Shown in pieces: positions 60,072-64,000 of a stretch of DNA of 64,000 nucleotides; positions within the stretch are counted from its first letter, which is position 1, and each line of letters opens with the position of its first letter. The DNA is from Halorubellus salinus. GTDB taxonomy: Archaea > Halobacteriota > Halobacteria > Halobacteriales > Natrialbaceae. Made by a program: the position numbers and the translations under genes. Under the pieces are notes generated by a model. That model saw nothing but the letters and a program-made list of their open reading frames with translations. It was not told the origin of the DNA and ran no database searches. The stretch lies in the NCBI RefSeq assembly GCF_020567525.1, contig NZ_JAJCVI010000001.1, positions 558,001 to 622,000 on the forward strand. Reading direction: 5' to 3'.

Positions 60072-60638
60072 TCAGGCGGAGTCGGCGTTCGCGTCCGGGC
60101 CGTCGACGTCGGTCCGGTCGACTCGGAGGAGGATGATGCCGAACGCGAGCTGGAGGAACACCCCGAACGGCACGAACAGCGCCGCCTGGGTCGTGAACAG
60201 CACGTACGTCGACCCGAGGAGGACGACGGCGACGCCGAGGAGGAGCGCGCCGAGGACCCGGACCGGGTCCGTGGGGATGGCGTCGAGTGCGGCGTCGACC
60301 TCGAAGTACATCAGGAGCGATACGACGACCGCGACGGCGAGCAACGCGACCCCGACGAGCCAGAGGTCGTATCCCGGGACCTGCGAGAGCGCGCCGCCGC
60401 CGGCGTTCACGACCTCCTGGCGGAACTGGAGCGGTGTCTTCACGGACGTCCCACCGAGAATCTGTACCCCTAGCTGGTAGCGAATGCCGACGAACGGGAA
60501 CCGGAGGATGACGAGCGTGAGGTCCTGTCCGGACGTGACCGCGAACGACCCGTAGGAGATAGACCACGGGACGAGCGCCGACAGCCACGTCACGAGGACC
60601 GCGAGTTCCTCGGCGTACTCCGACTTCACCCAGACCAT
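60072..60638 (-). CDS. Multi-TM membrane protein, haloarchaeal
   Basis: 188 residues with four hydrophobic segments (about 12-32, 91-112, 124-145, 150-172), extracellular loop with LTLVILRFPFVGIRYQLG, and an acidic tail. VKSEYAEELAVLVTWLSALVPWSISYG at the start is recurrent in a haloarchaeal family I cannot name with certainty. ATG at 60638 is preferred to a GTG two codons upstream. Single gene. Confidence 0.65.
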   Translation of the reverse strand: MVWVKSEYAEELAVLVTWLSALVPWSISYGSFAVTSGQDLTLVILRFPFVGIRYQLGVQILGGTSVKTPLQFRQEVVNAGGGALSQVPGYDLWLVGVALLAVAVVVSLLMYFEVDAALDAIPTDPVRVLGALLLGVAVVLLGSTYVLFTTQAALFVPFGVFLQLAFGIILLRVDRTDVDGPDANADSA

Positions 60639-60798
60639 ACCCACACGCGTCGGGGCGGCGAGTAAAGCGTATCGGATACCCGCGACTCCCGCGAGCGAAG
60701 CCGCGGTCGTGCGACCGGAGCCGTCAGGTTCCGGTACCGGCCGGGTCGGCGGCGGGCGTTACGTTCATACGGGGGGATACCTAAAGGCCGTTCGTGGA

Positions 60799-61269
60799 AT
60801 GAGGCGCGACTACTTCACGCTGGACGTGAGCAACGTCGACTGGGTGGACGACGACGGTGAGCCCTCCAAGCCGACGGTATCGATCGATTTCGAGGGCCCC
60901 GTAGCGACGCTCGAGGAGCGCCTCACAGACCCGGACGGGAATCCGCTTCCGGCCGAGGAGACGGACGTCGCGTTCCGGTACAAGGACGACGTCGGCGACG
61001 ACGACGCCGTCGGCGTGGTGAGCGTCACGAACCGCTTGACCGGGGACTTCGTGCTGGAACTGAACGAGGACGCGGAGGACGTCGGGACGTTCATCACGGC
61101 CGCGCGCCGGTACGGCGAGCAGGCCGGGGACGACGGCGAGTACCGCGTCGACATCGCGCTCGGCGGCGAGGACTTCGTGTCCTACGAGAAGTCGACGTTC
61201 CTCGTGTACGACAACGCGGGGAACCTGCTGCGGAATCACTCGCTCATCCCGAGCGGCGTGGAACTGTAG
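60799..61269 (+). CDS. DUF5793-like haloarchaeal protein
   Basis: 156 residues, acidic, all-beta looking. MRRDYFTLDVSNVDWVDDDG and RLTGDFVLELNEDAEDV, with RRYGEQAGDDGEYRVDI, match the uncharacterised DUF5793 family as I recall it. Start at 60799 is the first ATG after non-conserved sequence; AAGGCC-rich leader upstream. No catalytic or metal motif. Function unknown. Confidence 0.7.
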   Translation: MRRDYFTLDVSNVDWVDDDGEPSKPTVSIDFEGPVATLEERLTDPDGNPLPAEETDVAFRYKDDVGDDDAVGVVSVTNRLTGDFVLELNEDAEDVGTFITAARRYGEQAGDDGEYRVDIALGGEDFVSYEKSTFLVYDNAGNLLRNHSLIPSGVEL

Positions 61270-61349
61270 GCCAAGGGATCCGCGGTCTCTGTCCGTCCGC
61301 GTAGTCCGTCGTTTCTTCGCAGTCGACGACGCCGGGGCGGAGTCGTAGC

Positions 61350-62093
61350 TCAGTTGAACATCCGGTCCTCGGGGCGTTCGTCGTCCGGGATGGCTTCGAG
61401 GCGCTCGTGGAGGCGCTCGTAGTACGCTGCGACGTCCGCGGCGAACGCCTCCAGCGGCCCGGTGTCGACGTCGAGGTCGTAGAGGCGCGTGATGGTGTCG
61501 ACGAGTCTGATCGCGGCGTCGACGTCCGGGACGCGGTCGTGGACTGGCGTGAGGAAGACGCCGACGGCGAGGTCGCTCACCATCCCGCGTTCGACGAGCG
61601 CGGCGTCGACACCGTCGAGGAAACCGTTCCCCATCCCGTCGAGCGCCGGGTCCGCGTCCGCGACGCGAGCGTGGAAGTAGTCACGCGTCGACACGTGGAA
61701 CGTCCGGTGGTCGTCGGGGCCGTGCGGTATCGGCACACCGCTCAGGACGGCGACCTCGTCGACGCTCGCGGACTCGGTCCAGTCGAGTATCGCGTCGGTG
61801 AACGGTTTCGCTACCGAGTTCGGGACGAACAGGCCACCGTGGAGGACGGCGAGGTCGAGGTCGTCTCGGGTCAGGATGCGCGTGTGGTGGTGCGGGCGTC
61901 CGTCCTCGAACGGCGTGATGGTCGGGAGAGCGTCCGTGGTGACGTACCCACAGGCCTCGAGTTCGAGTCGCTCTCGGAGGTAATCGACGGCCGTGAGCCC
62001 GGCGAGGCCGTACGCGGCGAACCCCGAGATGACGTGGTCGACGTCCGCACCCTGATCACAGACCTCGAATCGCGGTGTGCTGTCACGTACCAT
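61350..62093 (-). CDS. PAC2-family protein (proteasome-assembly-chaperone-like)
   Basis: 247 residues. DVDHVISGFAAYGLAGLTAVDYL at the N-terminus, LAVLHGGLFVPNSVAKPFTDAILDW and VLSGVPIPHGPDDHRTFHVS match PAC2/DUF75 family order. PAC2 proteins in archaea are linked to proteasome assembly or nucleotide metabolism; target unknown. Convergent with the DUF5793-like gene at its 3' side. Starts 86 bases from the divergent MscS gene. Confidence 0.8.
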   Translation of the reverse strand: MVRDSTPRFEVCDQGADVDHVISGFAAYGLAGLTAVDYLRERLELEACGYVTTDALPTITPFEDGRPHHHTRILTRDDLDLAVLHGGLFVPNSVAKPFTDAILDWTESASVDEVAVLSGVPIPHGPDDHRTFHVSTRDYFHARVADADPALDGMGNGFLDGVDAALVERGMVSDLAVGVFLTPVHDRVPDVDAAIRLVDTITRLYDLDVDTGPLEAFAADVAAYYERLHERLEAIPDDERPEDRMFN

Positions 62094-62179
62094 AGTAGTG
62101 CTTGGTGGCCGGTGGGCTTCGTTCTTTGCCCGACGGCGACGCCGTGCGTTTTATCGGGGGTGGGTGAGACGGCTGTGAC

Positions 62180-63193
62180 GTGACTATCGGGCAGCAGACG
62201 GGGACCGAGACCGCGGGCGGTGGGAGCGGGGCGACCGCCGGGAGGACGCTGTCGGACTGGTTCGGCGTGGAGCTCCCCGCATGGTTGCCCCCGGAGGTCA
62301 TCGGCTGGGTGCTCGCGCTCGTCGTGCTCGCCGTGACGTGGACCGCGTCGAAGCTGGCGGTGCGCCTCGCGGGTCGAACGGTCGCGCGCCGGATCAAGCG
62401 GCCGAGCGTCACGCGGACGGTACTTCGACTCGTGCAACTCGGCGTGGTGCTCCTGGGGGTCGGGGTCGCCGCGAGCCTCGTCGGGTTCCAGGCGGGCGAC
62501 ATCCTCCTCTCGGTGACGGTGTTCTCCGCGGTGCTCGGTATCGTGCTCGCACCAATCGTCGGCAGTATCATCAACGGGTTCTTCGTGCTCGCCGACCAGC
62601 CCTACGAGATCGGTGACATGATCGAGCTCGCGGACCGCGGGCAGAGGGGGTTCGTCGAGGACATCACGATCCGCTACACGAAGATGTTCACGCTCGACAA
62701 CACGTTCATCGTCATCTCGAACGACTCCATCCGCGACCGCGACGTCATCAACTACTCCGCGGAGGACGAACGCACGCGGCTGGAGCTCACGGTCGGCGTG
62801 ACCTACGAGGGCGACCTCGACGAGGCCCGCGACATCATGGAGTCGTCGGCGCGCGACGTCGACGAGGTCATCACGGGCGGCCCGGACATCCGCATCGGGA
62901 GTGCACGGTACCCCGCGGCGCCGACGTGCTACATCGACGAGTTCGGCGACCACGGCGTCCAGCTCACACTCCGGTACTGGGCGAAGCAACCGTACAAGCT
63001 CCTGACCGTACGTTCGAAGGTCCAGACGAACGTCTGGTCGGCGCTCGCGGACGCGGACGTCGAGATCGCGTACCCGCACAGTCACGTCGTGTTCGACGAG
63101 ACGAGCGGCGAACTCAACGTCGCGAACCGCGACCGACCGCGGGACGACCGGCGCTTCCCCGCCGACGGACCTCCGGACGACCGCAACCGGTGA
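62180..63193 (+). CDS. Small-conductance mechanosensitive channel (MscS)
   Basis: 337 residues, GTG start. Three hydrophobic segments (about 40-60, 83-105, 110-137); the third is the pore helix, VFSAVLGIVLAPIVGSIINGFFV, followed by the MscS beta-domain DQPYEIGDMIELADRGQRGFVEDITIRYTKM and the C-terminal alpha/beta domain. Releases small solutes on membrane tension, relevant to osmotic downshift in a halophile. TTTTATCG about 27-33 bases upstream may be the promoter. Confidence 0.92.
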   Translation: MTIGQQTGTETAGGGSGATAGRTLSDWFGVELPAWLPPEVIGWVLALVVLAVTWTASKLAVRLAGRTVARRIKRPSVTRTVLRLVQLGVVLLGVGVAASLVGFQAGDILLSVTVFSAVLGIVLAPIVGSIINGFFVLADQPYEIGDMIELADRGQRGFVEDITIRYTKMFTLDNTFIVISNDSIRDRDVINYSAEDERTRLELTVGVTYEGDLDEARDIMESSARDVDEVITGGPDIRIGSARYPAAPTCYIDEFGDHGVQLTLRYWAKQPYKLLTVRSKVQTNVWSALADADVEIAYPHSHVVFDETSGELNVANRDRPRDDRRFPADGPPDDRNR

Positions 63194-63268
63194 CCTCCTC
63201 GCGGCGGGTCCACACCAGCACGGCTTCCCTGCATCGGACGCTCCCTCGACGACGACCGGTCGCGGCGG

Positions 63269-63808
63269 TCACTCCGTTCTCGCTGCTCTGACGGCCGGTC
63301 GCGTGAGGTCCGGATTGAAGACCTGCTCGGGGAGGTCCTGGAACCACGCGACGTCGACGATGTCCTCGTCGTCGACGCCGAGGTCGTCGCCGAGGGTGGT
63401 GTCCGTGGCGCGAGCCTCGTAGAGCACGACGTGGAAGCCCGTCCACTCGTCGCTGTCGTCGGCGTTCACGATGCGGCTCGCGCCGACTGCGCGCGGCCGC
63501 ACCGGGTCCACGTCGACGCCGGTCTCCTCGCGGACCTCGCGAACGAGTCCACCGTCGAGGGACTCGCCGCGCTGGAGCGTCCCGCCGGGGAGCAGCCACC
63601 GCTCGTCGTCGCCCTGCCGGATGCAGAGGACGCGGTCGCGGTCGTCGAGCACCACGCCGACCGCCACCCACCCCGAGCGGAACGCCTCCAGTTCGCGGTC
63701 CTCGACGTACCGCTCGGGGTCGCGAACGTCCTCGCCGGCGTCCTCGACGAGGTCCGCGTATCGCTCGCGCGGATCGACGACGTCGGCGTACCCCTCGAAG
63801 CCATCCAT
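63269..63808 (-). CDS. NUDIX hydrolase
   Basis: 179 residues. NUDIX box G-x5-E-x7-REUXEEXGU is complete in GGTLQRGESLDGGLVREVREETGVD (about 75-97), with strands VAVGVVLDDRDRVLCIRQ before it. An N-terminal 45-residue helical extension rich in Glu/Arg is found in related haloarchaeal nucleoside-diphosphate hydrolases. Substrate unknown; NTP, ADP-ribose or CoA diphosphates are possible. Confidence 0.9.
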   Translation of the reverse strand: MDGFEGYADVVDPRERYADLVEDAGEDVRDPERYVEDRELEAFRSGWVAVGVVLDDRDRVLCIRQGDDERWLLPGGTLQRGESLDGGLVREVREETGVDVDPVRPRAVGASRIVNADDSDEWTGFHVVLYEARATDTTLGDDLGVDDEDIVDVAWFQDLPEQVFNPDLTRPAVRAARTE

Positions 63809-63872
63809 ATCCGGGGTTCAGGAGTCGTTGGTATTCAAACGGTCGAACTCGCGGGTCGGGGTCGAGGGCCAG

Positions 63873-64000
63873 TCAACCGCCGGTGAGGTACGACCAGACG
63901 CGGTCGACGGCGATGGCGTTCGTGAGCGTCGCCGCGGTCGCCGCCAGCGAATCCTCGTCGCCGACAGGGTCGGGGTCGCCGAGGTGTGAGGCGCGGTACT
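63873..64000 (-). CDS. C-terminal end of a gene running off the window
   Basis: Frame open from the window edge to a TGA at 63873-63875; 41 residues visible, ending WSYLTGG. It is acidic then helical (SLAATAATLTNAIAV), with no recognisable family. Codon use is normal for this genome. Confidence 0.55.
   Translation of the reverse strand, partial: YRASHLGDPDPVGDEDSLAATAATLTNAIAVDRVWSYLTGG

Overview
The window is chromosomal DNA of a haloarchaeon (class Halobacteria). It is very GC-rich, its proteins are Asp/Glu-rich, Tat-type signals are common, and many starts lie about 25-30 nt behind a TATA-like box, as in leaderless transcripts. Family markers agree: CetZ tubulin, GatE, HalX response regulator, DUF7344-type regulator, archaeal Mrp, MptE, F420-type LLM oxidoreductase and a PilB/PilC pair. 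About 62 protein genes and two tRNA genes are supported. No rRNA, CRISPR array or intact transposase gene is seen.

Layout. 1-4.4 kb: 3' end of a malyl-CoA lyase gene, a stand-alone V/A-ATPase subunit D gene, a HalX response regulator, and a coupled HAD phosphatase/class II aldolase pair. 4.4-9.0 kb: a visibly less GC-rich block with a DUF5305 protein, a SipW-like signal peptidase and a DUF1102-type secreted protein; divergently, a membrane-anchored winged-helix regulator coupled to a second small secreted protein with the same N-terminal motif. 9-24.5 kb: tRNA-Ser(UGA), a TrxB-like reductase, Mrp, fumarase, GatE, a PAS kinase, a TrmJ-like methyltransferase and a folate pair (DHPS, MptE). 24.7-35.7 kb: FAD-linked oxidase, CetZ, a spondin-domain protein with a Thr/Glu repeat tail, a ThDP enzyme, a 7TM kinase, LLM oxidoreductase and SDR. 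35.8-45.1 kb: an ABC exporter, a hybrid kinase, acyl-CoA dehydrogenase and an ABC-2 operon. 45.2-49.7 kb: DUF502, archease, DoxX and RtcB (tRNA ligase and its cofactor two genes apart). 49.8-64 kb: GNATs, a beta-class DNA methylase, methyltransferases, a lipoprotein, tRNA-Gly(UCC), PilC/PilB, PAC2, MscS and NUDIX genes.

The best candidate for an under-described system is the 4.4-9.0 kb locus. It resembles the TasA/camelysin plus SipW arrangement: two secreted proteins with a shared signal-region motif, a dedicated Ser/His signal peptidase, a membrane accessory protein and a membrane-bound regulator. Other unexplained structure includes palindromic elements built from copies of tRNA 3' ends beside both tRNA genes, a 45-bp in-frame double palindrome inside an ABC exporter nucleotide-binding domain, a 48-bp palindromic tandem repeat, and an 80-nt stacked hairpin resembling an IS200/IS605 right end.
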